A stretch of DNA of 64,000 nt from Pelagicoccus albus. GTDB taxonomy: Bacteria > Verrucomicrobiota > Verrucomicrobiia > Opitutales > Opitutaceae. The notes beneath the pieces were generated by a model. That model was not told the origin of the DNA. It saw only the letters and a list, made by a program, of their open reading frames with translations, and ran no database searches. This document shows positions 55,725 through 64,000 of the stretch, piece after piece. The stretch is from the NCBI RefSeq assembly GCF_014230145.1, contig NZ_JACHVC010000012.1:439001-503000 (forward strand), in the 5' to 3' direction. The first letter of the stretch is position 1. Every line of letters begins with the position of its first letter. Both the position numbers and the translations under genes were made by a program.

Positions 55725-58489
55725 TCCTCGATGGTATCGACGCTGAGCTGCATGAAAAGTTTGGCGTCGTAGCCGCTCGGCAAATCAGCGTCCACTTCCA
55801 CCGGGCCCGCTTGATTATTCCCCGCTCCGCTGCGCCAAACGAGTTCCGAATCGGTAAGAGCAGGCGTTTCGCTGGCCCTAACTTCATAGGTCAAAGCAGG
55901 GTCCTCAATCTGACTGATGGTCCACACCAGCTTGCCATCCACGACCTCCACCTTCCAATTCGGGTCGCCATCCGCCACGAGCGGATTGGTGCCGAGGGCA
56001 TATTCGACGAGGTTACTTCGCCCATCTCCATCTGGGTCGTCGCTGTTGCCTGCCACGCCCTCCGCAGGAGAAGCGCCGAAGTTTTCAGTTCTCCACTTCT
56101 GGATCAGCGTCTCACGTGGCTGGTCAGATAGTACCGCCACGCGAAGCGACTCGACTGCCACAGTCTTGCTATTGGTGTTGAGAGGATTGATGGCGAAAAC
56201 GCCCACCGTGAGATCCGACAAAGCATCGAGGAAGGTAGCGTTGGCGGATTGTGGATTAACCACAACTCCATCTACCAAGTAACTCCACTCGCCTGCTTCG
56301 CGGGCGATCGTCACCGTCAAGCCATCGCTAAGATCGTAGGTGGAGAGCTCGAAGGTAGCGCTTTCGTCCGTTCCATTTTGCGTATGAACGCCAAGCCCTT
56401 GAGCAGCGGTTCCTTGGAAAATGCCAGCCCGCGTCAATGTGGTCGCAGACGAACCGACGAATACGCCGACCTGATCCACATTTTCCAACCCTTCGATAGG
56501 GCCGAAATCCGCACGCACAGAAAAGTCTTCTGCTCCGGTGTATCCAATTTCTGATAGCTTAAGTCCGACTGCAGAAGCGGCGGCAACTCCAGCCTGACCG
56601 TTGAAATCAGTCTCTGTCGAGGCCAAGGTCAAATGCCCATTTTCCTCGTCTAAAGTTAAGTTTGGATCGTTGCTGGAGTAACTCGTTCCCGTCCCGCTGA
56701 GACGTGCGGTCAAACCAGTGCTCTTACCGGCGTTGTCTAGAATACCTCCAGACCCAGCGGAGGTGAAATCCACAAAAAGCTCCTCGAACTCGTATCCGCC
56801 CGATGCGTACACGGAAAAATTAACCTCATCCATCAAGCTCGGGTCGATGAGATCGTAGACTTGAATTTGCACCGGGTACGCTTGTCCCATTTGCGAAACC
56901 AAAGGAGTCCAGGTGATCGCTCCGGTCAGAGAATCCACTTCCAAGCCTTCCGGCCCTTGCAGAATCTTATAGACGAGAGTGAGCTCTGAATTTGGAGCTA
57001 AATTGGTTAGAACAAGATCTAGCGATTCGCCCATGGCCAATGCGGTATCGTCTATTTGCGCTAGCACTGGCGGATCCAGGTCTCCCGTGCGGTCCGCTAT
57101 CGCGACCTCGCTGCCCCAGATAGCAACGCCGTCAGGCGAAACAGCTGTGAATCCCATCACCCACATGGAGTTTTCGTTGTCCCACTGCTCGCAAACTACG
57201 CCTTTGTACAAGACATCGTCCATGGTGATCCGAATGTTTTGGCCGTCTACCAATTCCCAAGATCCGCTGGCGCCGGAAAGCCCGCCACTTTCAGCCAAAC
57301 CGATCACCGTAGCGTACTTGGGAATGGCTTCCCGAGTGACGTCTTTACCGTGGTTGATGACCTTGTAAGAACCAGAGACATCAGCGACTGAGTAACTGCC
57401 TTGCGTCTCGCCCGCATAACGATGTGGAGCCATAACCGGCCAACCGTCTTCATTGAAAAATAACTGGTGCACCCGAACCTCGTGGGCTTCCCCGCGATCC
57501 ACGAAACGGGTATGGAAGAAGTTGAACCACTTGCCGCTAGCGGGATCCTTCATTACGGAATTATGCCCCGGCGAAAGGTAGCCTGTCGGGCTTTGATTCG
57601 CCTCGCCATCCACTGCGTTAAACTGCCAACCGCCCGCGAGCTTCAAGCCATTTTGGGTCCAAGTCGAAGAAGATGCAGTAGACATGTCCGTGCCGGAAGG
57701 ATCGTAGAAAGGACCATTGGGACTTTGGGATCTAAATACCCGCATCTGGTATCCGTCCGCCGCGGCGAGTCCGCCAAAAGAGAGGAAGAGGTAGTAGTAA
57801 CCAGTGTCCTCATTGTACTCCATGAAAGGACCTTCCATCGATCCATAGCGGCCATCCAAAAGCTTGGTGCCCCACTCCTGGCCTGGCTTTTGCAACCCAG
57901 TGGTATCGTCCATCTCCAGTACGAAAATACCGCCCGAGTAAGACCCATAAACCATCCAAAGATTGTCCTCAGTATCGCGGTACAAAGTTGGGTCGATGGT
58001 GTTCGGATCGTAGGCTGGGTCAAAGCCGGCTACATTCGTACCACCTTTCAGGATCTCGCCAACATTGGTGTAGGGACCTTCTATCGTATCGGAAACGGCT
58101 ACCCCCATATAGCTTCGGTAGCTCAGATAGTCCGTCCAAACATTGTAGTAATAGTAGTACTTGCCATCGTCCAACTGATACACATCCGCAGCCCAAAGAG
58201 TATCCGCGGTGGTCCACTCGACCAATTCCGACAAAGTTGTCTTCCAGCTAGTAAAGTGAACTGGGTTACCGGATGTCATTGAAACGGCCACTTGCGTCCA
58301 ATTCATCAAATCCTCCGTGTAGGCGGATGCTCCGTGCGAGCCATAGACGTAGAATCGATCCCCGACCTTGATAACAGAGGGGTCGTGCACAGAGGCATCT
58401 CGGGTAAACGAGGGAGTCTGAGCTGTGAGGGTAAGACTCGATCCCAATAGGCACAGGGCGAGCATGGAGGCATTCTTGAGAAGCTTCAT
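55721..58489 (-). CDS. Exported GH43 arabinanase-like multidomain enzyme
   Basis: About 922 residues with a signal peptide (MKLLKNASMLALCLLGSSLTLTAQ). The GH43 five-bladed propeller has general base Asp in VHDPSVIKVGDRFYVYGS, the pKa-tuning Asp in TIDPTLYRDTEDNLWMVYGS and the acid Glu in GSMEGPFM, with SPGHNSVMKD for the Ca2+-site His. Further parts are a C-terminal beta domain, an Ig-like module, a concanavalin-like stretch (about 570-790) and a calcium-binding DDPDGDGRSNLVEYALGTNP linker common in Verrucomicrobiota. Closest to endo-1,5-alpha-L-arabinanases. The start at 58489 fits the signal peptide. Its stop overlaps the GH105 stop. Confidence 0.88.
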   Translation of the reverse strand: MKLLKNASMLALCLLGSSLTLTAQTPSFTRDASVHDPSVIKVGDRFYVYGSHGASAYTEDLMNWTQVAVSMTSGNPVHFTSWKTTLSELVEWTTADTLWAADVYQLDDGKYYYYYNVWTDYLSYRSYMGVAVSDTIEGPYTNVGEILKGGTNVAGFDPAYDPNTIDPTLYRDTEDNLWMVYGSYSGGIFVLEMDDTTGLQKPGQEWGTKLLDGRYGSMEGPFMEYNEDTGYYYLFLSFGGLAAADGYQMRVFRSQSPNGPFYDPSGTDMSTASSSTWTQNGLKLAGGWQFNAVDGEANQSPTGYLSPGHNSVMKDPASGKWFNFFHTRFVDRGEAHEVRVHQLFFNEDGWPVMAPHRYAGETQGSYSVADVSGSYKVINHGKDVTREAIPKYATVIGLAESGGLSGASGSWELVDGQNIRITMDDVLYKGVVCEQWDNENSMWVMGFTAVSPDGVAIWGSEVAIADRTGDLDPPVLAQIDDTALAMGESLDLVLTNLAPNSELTLVYKILQGPEGLEVDSLTGAITWTPLVSQMGQAYPVQIQVYDLIDPSLMDEVNFSVYASGGYEFEELFVDFTSAGSGGILDNAGKSTGLTARLSGTGTSYSSNDPNLTLDEENGHLTLASTETDFNGQAGVAAASAVGLKLSEIGYTGAEDFSVRADFGPIEGLENVDQVGVFVGSSATTLTRAGIFQGTAAQGLGVHTQNGTDESATFELSTYDLSDGLTVTIAREAGEWSYLVDGVVVNPQSANATFLDALSDLTVGVFAINPLNTNSKTVAVESLRVAVLSDQPRETLIQKWRTENFGASPAEGVAGNSDDPDGDGRSNLVEYALGTNPLVADGDPNWKVEVVDGKLVWTISQIEDPALTYEVRASETPALTDSELVWRSGAGNNQAGPVEVDADLPSGYDAKLFMQLSVDTIED

Positions 58490-58730
58490 GGAGTAACGGA
58501 GTATGGGTATAAAATGATAGGGGATGGAGTGCCGACCAACCGTCCATTCCATTCGGAGCGGTGAGATTAGCGATGCGAGGCACGCCTATGACTAGAGTGC
58601 GCCGAAGCCGCCAAAATACCGCCACTTTTCAGGGGAAGTACTTAGTCGTAGGGCCAATTTCGGATCGTACCACCACGATCCCTAAACGCCTCGGTCCTTC
58701 GCACACCGAGGTGTCAAAAACCGCAAAAAG

Positions 58731-59159
58731 CTACTCCGCGTAGGCTTCCGAAAACGTGGTAAATTGAGGGAACTCTCGACTCAATTCCTCGGAAGTCAGA
58801 TGCAAGAAACTCATCGCCGCTCCCAAAGTAGAAAACGTTCCCAAACTCTGATCGCGGGATAGTTGATTCGCCAAAACGAAACCGACCGCAGTCGAAGAAG
58901 CACGTGAAGCGACCAAGGCTGTTCGCGTGCCCGAATACTCGGGAAGCTCCTCCATTAATCTGGGAGCGATCGTGTAAGCCTCGTTAACCGTGAGCTTTAT
59001 CTCCGAATCGCAAAGGACCAAAACTCGAGTCATCGCATTGACGACGCCCTCCTTCACTGGAATCGATTTTAGCTCGATAACATCGTCCACCGTCACCGTT
59101 CCAGACATTACTTCCAGTACTAGATTCAGCTTCTTCGAGTAAAAAGATTCGCACTTCAT
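58731..59159 (-). CDS. Small STAS/SpoIIAA-like protein
   Basis: About 142 residues, cytosolic. LNLVLEVMSGTVTVDDVIEL, TRVLVLCDSEIKLTVNEAY, RTALVASRASSTAVGFVLANQL and SLGTFSTLGAAMSFL give the strand-helix order of a SpoIIAA-like STAS domain. Such proteins appear as stand-alone phospho-acceptors or lipid-binding domains; no kinase is nearby and the typical Ser phospho-site is not clear. The start at 59159 was preferred; 20 upstream codons are open but not domain-like. Confidence 0.5.
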   Translation of the reverse strand: MKCESFYSKKLNLVLEVMSGTVTVDDVIELKSIPVKEGVVNAMTRVLVLCDSEIKLTVNEAYTIAPRLMEELPEYSGTRTALVASRASSTAVGFVLANQLSRDQSLGTFSTLGAAMSFLHLTSEELSREFPQFTTFSEAYAE

Positions 59160-59258
59160 GAGAGGTTTCAAATGGCTTTGTTCAAAATAATCGGGGTCAG
59201 AAAAATGCCGAACCTGCAAACTAAAAAGCGAAGCGGCCCGAATAATTGGGGGTAAACT

Positions 59259-61019
59259 CTAGTCTTTCTTCGGAATGACAGGCAGAACGATATGACTCGG
59301 ATAAGTCTCGCTGAGATGGATAGTCTGTGTGGCCGACTGCATCTCTGTCGTTTCGCCAAATGCAGCTCCTGTATTCGGATTTCTATTCAAGCGCGGGAAA
59401 TTGCTGCTGGTGATGTCTACCCGGAGTCGCTCGCCAGGCTGAAGCACATAGCTAGTGGCCCAGACATCGATCTCGTAAAGCAATACCTCTCCTGGCTCTA
59501 TCAACACAGGCTGCTCGAAGCCCTGTCGGTAGCGAGCCCTTATGACTCCGTCAGCGAGATTGAAACTGAATCCATCTGGGCGAACAACTACCAACTTCGC
59601 CATAAAATCGGTATCCTTGGCAGAACTACTCGCGTAGAGGTTAACTGTCAGCGGCCCGGTAATCTCCATTTTCTCTTCGAAGGGAGCAGTCGAAAACCGC
59701 AAGATATCCTTTCGATCATCGAGCGGACGTTGGTCTCTCGGCCCCCTGACTTGGGTTCGCATGATGTTGCCCCCGATGGTTTGAACCGGATCTGTCGGGT
59801 CGTAGACGTAACTAAGCGGCGATACCTCGCCTTCCGGAGTAACAGAATCAAGAGAGCCATCTGCATGGAAATAAAAGGGAGTGTATTCGGTTCTAGCCAA
59901 AGGCCATTCGTATTCGTCCCTCCATACATTGTCACCCATAACAAAAATCTGAACAGGAGCCTGCTCTTCGACTTCCTCCCCTTTCAGCCAGTGATCGAAC
60001 CAGTCCAAGTGCAGGCGATCCCAATCAATCAGGGCATCCGGCCCAAAATCGAGATCGCCAGTGGTGGTTTTGCGATTCCAACCATGTGGCCAAGGCCCAA
60101 TCACCAATCTCTGATTTTGGCGAGCTCGCTCGGTTCTAGCCTCCTTGGTCATGGTCACGTAACTACCAATAGTGCTGCGTAAAAACGCGTCGTACCAACC
60201 ACCAATATTCAAGGCCGGGACAGACATTTCCGGAGCCCGGACCTCTAAATTCAACGGTTTCCAGTAGCTGTCGTAATTTGGGTGGTCGAGCCAGTCCTGA
60301 AAATGGCGGACATCAAAACCGAGCGATTTATCCAATGTTTTCAAAGGCAGGTGCTCGACGGAGGTCTCCCAAGAAATCGGATACGACATGATGGTCCGAG
60401 ATCCGGCCAAGCCGATACCCCAGCTGGCTCGGCTTAGGAGCGAGAAGGCTCCCCCAGGATAAGCCACATCCCGATAGTAGTTGCCCGGACTAACCCCCGG
60501 AGCGATAGCCACGAGAGCTGGATTGTCGTTCAGAGCAGCCAGCCACTGAACAGAAGCGAGATAACTGCTTCCAAACATGCCCACTTGCCCGTCTGACCAC
60601 TCCTGCTTGGCTATCCAACTCAATCCATCATCGCCATCGTTTTGCTCCTGAAAATATGGATACCAGTCGCCTTCCGAATCGTAACGCCCTCGGCAAATCT
60701 GAAAAACAAAGGCGTAGCCACTAGCGGTCGCCAGCTTCGCATACCGCTGCCGGACCGCGGAAGCTCCATTCGAGTAGATATCCCGCACAAACAGGGTCGG
60801 AAAGGGCCCGCCGCTGGAGTCAGGCAAATAAACATCAGTCGCCAGCTCAACCCCATCTCGCATGGGGACCGGCACATGGTAGCGGATCTGTACGTCCTCC
60901 GGAAATTGCGGCTCTTCCTCCGCAAAGACCGGAATCGAAAGGGAAACGAGCCAACAAATGATGGCCGTCGGCCATTTTTTCAGAAGTAGGTGGAAAGGTG
61001 CGGGATTACTAAAAGGCAC
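59259..61019 (-). CDS. Exported CocE/NonD-family (X-Pro dipeptidyl-peptidase-like) hydrolase
   Basis: A 586-residue alpha/beta hydrolase with a signal peptide (IICWLVSLSIPVFAEEE). VPVPMRDGVELATDVYLPD is the family entry, VGMFGSSYLASVQW carries the nucleophile Ser, LIDWDRLHLDWFDHWLKG the Asp region and VIGPWPHGWN the catalytic His. The C-terminal jelly-roll ends with RVDITSSNFPRLNRNPNTG, typical of the family. These enzymes act on acyl esters, amides or peptides; the substrate here is unknown. Confidence 0.9.
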   Translation of the reverse strand: MPFSNPAPFHLLLKKWPTAIICWLVSLSIPVFAEEEPQFPEDVQIRYHVPVPMRDGVELATDVYLPDSSGGPFPTLFVRDIYSNGASAVRQRYAKLATASGYAFVFQICRGRYDSEGDWYPYFQEQNDGDDGLSWIAKQEWSDGQVGMFGSSYLASVQWLAALNDNPALVAIAPGVSPGNYYRDVAYPGGAFSLLSRASWGIGLAGSRTIMSYPISWETSVEHLPLKTLDKSLGFDVRHFQDWLDHPNYDSYWKPLNLEVRAPEMSVPALNIGGWYDAFLRSTIGSYVTMTKEARTERARQNQRLVIGPWPHGWNRKTTTGDLDFGPDALIDWDRLHLDWFDHWLKGEEVEEQAPVQIFVMGDNVWRDEYEWPLARTEYTPFYFHADGSLDSVTPEGEVSPLSYVYDPTDPVQTIGGNIMRTQVRGPRDQRPLDDRKDILRFSTAPFEEKMEITGPLTVNLYASSSAKDTDFMAKLVVVRPDGFSFNLADGVIRARYRQGFEQPVLIEPGEVLLYEIDVWATSYVLQPGERLRVDITSSNFPRLNRNPNTGAAFGETTEMQSATQTIHLSETYPSHIVLPVIPKKD

Positions 61020-61071
61020 ATCAATGCACTAGCAGCTACCATGCCGCCAAGCACCACAAGATAGTAGGTAA

Positions 61072-61093
61072 TTTCCGAATACGTATTCGGAAA
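61072..61093. promoter_or_regulatory. Perfect 22-base palindrome upstream of the CocE-type gene
   Basis: TTTCCGAATA, a central CG, then the mirror image TATTCGGAAA. It has no loop or T-run, so it looks like an operator rather than a terminator. It lies 53 bases upstream of the CocE-type gene's start and 30 bases past the FKBP stop, both on the minus strand. Confidence 0.6.
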
Positions 61094-61122
61094 GTGATAC
61101 TGTAGGCTAATTCGAGGTACTT

Positions 61123-61626
61123 CTAACGATAGTCGACGTCCAGTATCTTGATCTCAAACGTAACAGTAGCAAAGGGAGGTACCTGACCTCGACGCCCCTT
61201 GTCCTTATACGCCAATTGCGAAGGGATTCCCAATAGGTACCGCCCTCCGTTTTGCATTTTCGGCAACCCGACTTCCCAACCTTCGATAATCTGCCGGGGA
61301 TCCGCCCCCACCTCGAAATGGTAAGTGTGGAAGCGCCCAGTCTTCTGGTTGAAAATAGTCCCATCCAAAAAGCGGCCCGTGTAGATCGCTTCCACTCGAT
61401 CACCCTCTTCAATTAGGTCGCCGGTTCCGGATTCGAGTTCTAAAAACCGAACCCCTCCTCCAAGAACCTCCGCCCCCGGCATCAACTCCTCAAGCTGCTT
61501 AGCATGTGCAGGCGGCATGTAGTCCAGAAGCAGGTTGGTCTCTTGGGCCTCTGACTTATAGGGTATAAAAATGAGCGACGCGACGAACGCGCAAACTGAG
61601 ATGACGACAGGTGTAGAACCAGACAT
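61123..61626 (-). CDS. Exported FKBP-type peptidyl-prolyl isomerase (second copy)
   Basis: About 167 residues. A signal peptide (PVVISVCAFVASLIFIPYKSEA) is followed by an FKBP domain: VEAIYTGRFLDGTIFNQKTG, IIEGWEVGLPKMQNGGRYLLGIPSQLAY and ATVTFEIKILDVDY. The pocket Trp is retained in EGW. The domain differs from the other FKBP at 17436 by an inserted VRFLELESGTG strand. The start at 61626 is an ATG; an in-frame TTG with a purine-rich upstream sequence lies six codons earlier. Confidence 0.88.
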   Translation of the reverse strand: MSGSTPVVISVCAFVASLIFIPYKSEAQETNLLLDYMPPAHAKQLEELMPGAEVLGGGVRFLELESGTGDLIEEGDRVEAIYTGRFLDGTIFNQKTGRFHTYHFEVGADPRQIIEGWEVGLPKMQNGGRYLLGIPSQLAYKDKGRRGQVPPFATVTFEIKILDVDYR

Positions 61627-61678
61627 AAACGCTGGAACGTTCAACTCTCCCGCTTGAATTCGGCTATTCTTAGCGAAG

Positions 61679-62959
61679 TCAACTGAGGAAGCGCTGCCAG
61701 AAAAACAGCAGCGAGAAACCCGTCAAATAGGCGAAGCCAAGCCAGCTAAGCACGACTTGCCAGGCAGCAGGACGGAACACTTTTGGTAGATGATCAGATG
61801 CCACCAAGCGTAAATTCAGGTAGGCGAAAACAGGGGCGGTCAAAAACGCCGCCGTGGTTATCAGATCGATCAAAGCCGTAAGGTTCTGGGCAGAATAAGC
61901 GATGATTAGCCAGCCCCCAATGCTGCCACCAATCATCATAACCAGATGCCACATCCTCTCGCTGCCCTTCAAGCTGGGCTTGGCAACTCGAATCGCCGCT
62001 GCCAACGAGCGAGGGTATGCATCCACCACCGTGATGGTCGTGGAAAGCAGAGTCGTAAATGCGGCCGCCGAGATCACAGGGGCAGTCCAAGCCCCCAACT
62101 TGCTAGTGTACAAAGATACAAACTGCTTGGTGAATCCCACACTCGAAGCAGCGTAGGATTCGCCAGATCCGTACATGACCCAAGCGCCGAGAGCCACGAA
62201 CATCACCGCGAGCAGTGTCGTCATTACATAGCCTATGTGGAAATCGAAACTAGCTTCCCGGCGACTAGTTCGCTCGTGATTCTCCTTCTCGCACGCCTGC
62301 ACCCAAAGCGATTGCCAAACCGACAATTCGATAGGAGCTGGCATCCAGCCCATCAGGGCGACCAAAAAGGGAAGAGACGCGGCGGTCCAAAACTCGGGCG
62401 GGACGAACCCTTCCGTCGGCTCATTGGCAACGCCAATCGAACGGAAAAAGGCAGCGATGGTCGCGAAGAAAAGCACCACCATCATCAGCTTGATGATCCG
62501 ACTGAGCCACCTGTATTGCCCGATACTGACTAGCCCAATGATGAAAATAAGCAGGATCGCGCTCACGTGAGTCGGACTCAACCACTCCAACCCGGGGACT
62601 TTGGGAGCGAGAATAGCCGTCACGAAACAGGTTCCTGCGATGCTGATAACCGCCGTAAACGTGTTGAGCAAAAGAAACGCGTAGAGGAAAGCCGGACCAA
62701 GCCTCCGATAGCCATGCAAAAGGGATTCGCCGGTAGCCACCGTGTAGCGATGGCCAGCCTCGAAAAAAGGATACTTCAAAATGTTAACCGCCAACACCAA
62801 CCAAACGAGACCGATTCCATAGGTCGCGCCGGCTCTCGTCGATTGCACGATGTGAGAGACGCCGATTGCCGCTCCCGCCATAAGGATGCCAGGCCCTATC
62901 TTTTTTATTAGACCAAGGCGGCTGGGAGGTAAATTCGAGGACGGGGAGGAAGAGGACAT
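61679..62959 (-). CDS. Nramp-family transporter with non-canonical metal-site motifs
   Basis: A 426-residue, about 11-helix inner-membrane transporter. GPGILMAGAAIGVSHIVQSTRAGA is the family's first helix, but the DPGN metal-binding motif is replaced by an IGVSH stretch. In helix 6 the Met-Pro-His motif is replaced by GWMPAPIELSVWQS. These changes put it outside classical Mn2+/Fe2+ Nramps and near the divergent groups (for example Mg2+- or Al3+-handling NRMT/NRAT types). The substrate is therefore open. It is divergent from the DUF4250 gene. Confidence 0.8.
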   Translation of the reverse strand: MSSSSPSSNLPPSRLGLIKKIGPGILMAGAAIGVSHIVQSTRAGATYGIGLVWLVLAVNILKYPFFEAGHRYTVATGESLLHGYRRLGPAFLYAFLLLNTFTAVISIAGTCFVTAILAPKVPGLEWLSPTHVSAILLIFIIGLVSIGQYRWLSRIIKLMMVVLFFATIAAFFRSIGVANEPTEGFVPPEFWTAASLPFLVALMGWMPAPIELSVWQSLWVQACEKENHERTSRREASFDFHIGYVMTTLLAVMFVALGAWVMYGSGESYAASSVGFTKQFVSLYTSKLGAWTAPVISAAAFTTLLSTTITVVDAYPRSLAAAIRVAKPSLKGSERMWHLVMMIGGSIGGWLIIAYSAQNLTALIDLITTAAFLTAPVFAYLNLRLVASDHLPKVFRPAAWQVVLSWLGFAYLTGFSLLFFWQRFLS

Positions 62960-63111
62960 AAGGGGGACGGATACGAGACCGAGCCGTCATGTCGATTTAT
63001 TCTTACCTATATCATAAGCTTTCCTCACCGCCCTGACTCGACTGCACGCTTTGAACCAATCGAGGAATTGAACCTTGAAGGATGCTTTGAGACTCGAAAA
63101 AGTGTGCCCAT

Positions 63112-63300
63112 ATGGATTGGAGCAAAATAGATTCCATGGACCCAAACCTCCTCGTCGGGGTAATCAACACCGCCCTGCGGAACCATTTCGATTCCCTAGA
63201 CGAGCTGTGCAAGACGCATTCGATCGACAGGGAATTCCTCTGCAAGCGACTGGCTGAAGAAGACTACGACTACATGGAAGGCCCCAACCAATTCCGCTAG
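63112..63300 (+). CDS. DUF4250 small protein
   Basis: A 62-residue protein. MDPNLLVGVINTALRNHFDSLDELCKTHSIDREFLCKRLAEEDYDYMEGPNQF matches the DUF4250 pattern (VN.kLRd...SLdeLc...di....l...l...gy.Y....NqF). It is small, helical and probably cytosolic; the family has no known function. An in-frame ATG at 63136 starts exactly at the domain and is an alternative. It is divergent from the Nramp-like gene. Confidence 0.8.
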   Translation: MDWSKIDSMDPNLLVGVINTALRNHFDSLDELCKTHSIDREFLCKRLAEEDYDYMEGPNQFR

Positions 63301-63352
63301 CTAGTCTCGCGGCTTGAAGCGTCTCCAAAACGGGCTTACGAATTACGCGAAG

Positions 63353-63799
63353 CTAAACTTCGAGACCACTTCCGGACAGGTAGCTCATAAGTGTGCCCGC
63401 CTCTTTACGGAAGGTTTCAGTGAGGTGGCGATTTAAGTCCCCCGCCGAAATTAACCCGATGAGTCTGCCATCCTCCAACACAGGTAAATGGCGGACCTTG
63501 TTTTCATTTACGATATCCATGGCATGACCAACCTCTGTGCTTGGCTCGATGGTGACGAGCTGGCTAGACATAACTTCTGAAACTGCGACTCGCGATGCAT
63601 CGACCCCTTGGGCCACAACTCGGCGCAAGACATCTCTCTCGGTGAAGATACCCGCTAGGGCTTTATCCTGCATAACCATTACGCAGCCCACCTTTACCCG
63701 ATTCATGATCTCAACGGCCTCCAACACTGAAGTGTCAGGGTTAACGGTAAGCAAAGAGACTGATTTTTTTGCGAGAAGATCGGAGACAGGGGAATTCAT
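63353..63799 (-). CDS. Tandem CBS-domain protein
   Basis: About 149 residues made of two CBS motifs, a Bateman module. The first is VSLLTVNPDTSVLEAVEIMNRVKVGCVMVMQDKALAGIFTERDVLRRV and the second SSQLVTIEPSTEVGHAMDIVNENKVRHLPVLEDGRLIGLISAGDL. Free-standing CBS pairs bind adenosyl ligands (AMP, ATP, SAM) and sense energy state. No partner enzyme is adjacent. Confidence 0.93.
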   Translation of the reverse strand: MNSPVSDLLAKKSVSLLTVNPDTSVLEAVEIMNRVKVGCVMVMQDKALAGIFTERDVLRRVVAQGVDASRVAVSEVMSSQLVTIEPSTEVGHAMDIVNENKVRHLPVLEDGRLIGLISAGDLNRHLTETFRKEAGTLMSYLSGSGLEV

Positions 63800-63939
63800 G
63801 ATGCGATGGGGTTGAGGGTTGAGGAAAGCTCGGGAAATCAACCCCATAAGATACTCATAAACAGATCGAAATCAATTGGCCCTTTCTGGCTCCCGCACAT
63901 CCTAAAACGAATCCCTGCCAGCACGACGCTCCAGCATTA

Positions 63940-64000
63940 TCACCCCGCCTTTTTCAGGCTTTCGAAAATCACATTAGCCAAAACCTCTGGGACCACCGGC
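63940..64000 (-). CDS. Partial 3' end of a gene crossing the right edge
   Basis: Read leftwards from the edge, the frame gives PVVPEVLANVIFESLKKAG then TGA at 63940-63942. Only 19 codons are visible, with a natural amphipathic C-terminal helix. The rest lies outside the window, so no family can be named. The region 63800-63939 between it and the CBS gene holds nothing else recognisable. Confidence 0.4.
   Translation of the reverse strand, partial: PVVPEVLANVIFESLKKAG

Noticed and set aside
57467..58282. 271-codon frame opposite the GH43 gene
   Set aside because: The GH43 active-site motifs are all on the minus strand; the opposite frame has no homology pattern and no start signal.
61020..61122. 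Small membrane-like peptide in the minus frame between FKBP and the CocE-type gene
   Set aside because: The translated stretch (TYYLVVLGGMVAASALMC) looks hydrophobic, but there is no good start codon before it and it runs into the CocE-type gene's first codons. Only a possible 22-residue peptide would remain.

Overview
The window looks like part of the chromosome of a marine or sediment heterotroph of the Verrucomicrobiota, most likely class Opitutae (Pelagicoccus/Coraliomargarita-like). This is an inference. It rests on two exported proteins with VPDS-type C-terminal sorting tails, a DUF5069 gene, several exported polysaccharide-degrading enzymes, secreted enzymes with Tat leaders, and an OleC-related protein. 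No rRNA, tRNA, CRISPR array, prophage or insertion sequence was seen. About 57 protein genes are called, including one broken gene and one partial gene at each edge.

Layout. 1-12 kb: the start of a glycosyltransferase-like gene, an ACT-domain protein translationally coupled to a ketopantoate-reductase-like protein, a Tat-exported class V aminotransferase-fold protein, a class C acid phosphatase, a nitric oxide synthase oxygenase divergent from an MscS channel, two nucleoside-salvage enzymes, an HTTM-like membrane protein and a second Tat-exported PLP enzyme. 11-20 kb: a 2-oxoglutarate/Fe(II) oxygenase, a DUF1206 protein, a possible cobalamin-adenosyltransferase relative, a lytic transglycosylase, a dynamin-like GTPase closed by a clear terminator, an FKBP, an SDR and a DUF3667 protein. 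19.9-30.3 kb: an almost entirely minus-strand block with a PQQ-type sugar dehydrogenase, two histidine kinases, an amidohydrolase, a GH65-like secreted protein, a DUF5069 gene broken by one in-frame TGA, and a dehydrogenase/ArsR pair sharing an operator-like sequence.

30.3-42.7 kb: tandem VPDS-tailed exported proteins, a glyoxalase-fold protein, MarC, a hexapeptide acetyltransferase, a GT2 glycosyltransferase, a KAPA-synthase-like enzyme, an RlpA-like protein, and an AcoR-type sigma-54 activator divergent from an aldehyde dehydrogenase, with a plausible -24/-12 promoter and inverted-repeat sites between them. A five-EF-hand protein follows. 43-54 kb: a membrane P-loop NTPase, a three-gene polar amino acid ABC transporter, a secreted beta-helix protein with an 11-G run just upstream, an AT-rich glycosyltransferase, an OleC-like protein that has lost its adenylation motifs, a shikimate-dehydrogenase-like protein and two oxidoreductases. 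54-64 kb: a GH105/GH43 pair for pectin and arabinan side chains, a CocE-type hydrolase, an FKBP, an unusual Nramp-family transporter, DUF4250, a CBS-pair protein and a truncated C-terminus.

Working together: GH105, GH43, the beta-helix protein and the GH65-like protein suggest plant or algal polysaccharide use. The nucleosidase and deoxyribosyltransferase salvage nucleosides. The AcoR/aldehyde dehydrogenase pair handles an aldehyde intermediate. The least expected items are the stand-alone NO synthase, the OleC-like pseudoenzyme, the nonsense-interrupted DUF5069 gene and the homopolymer run.
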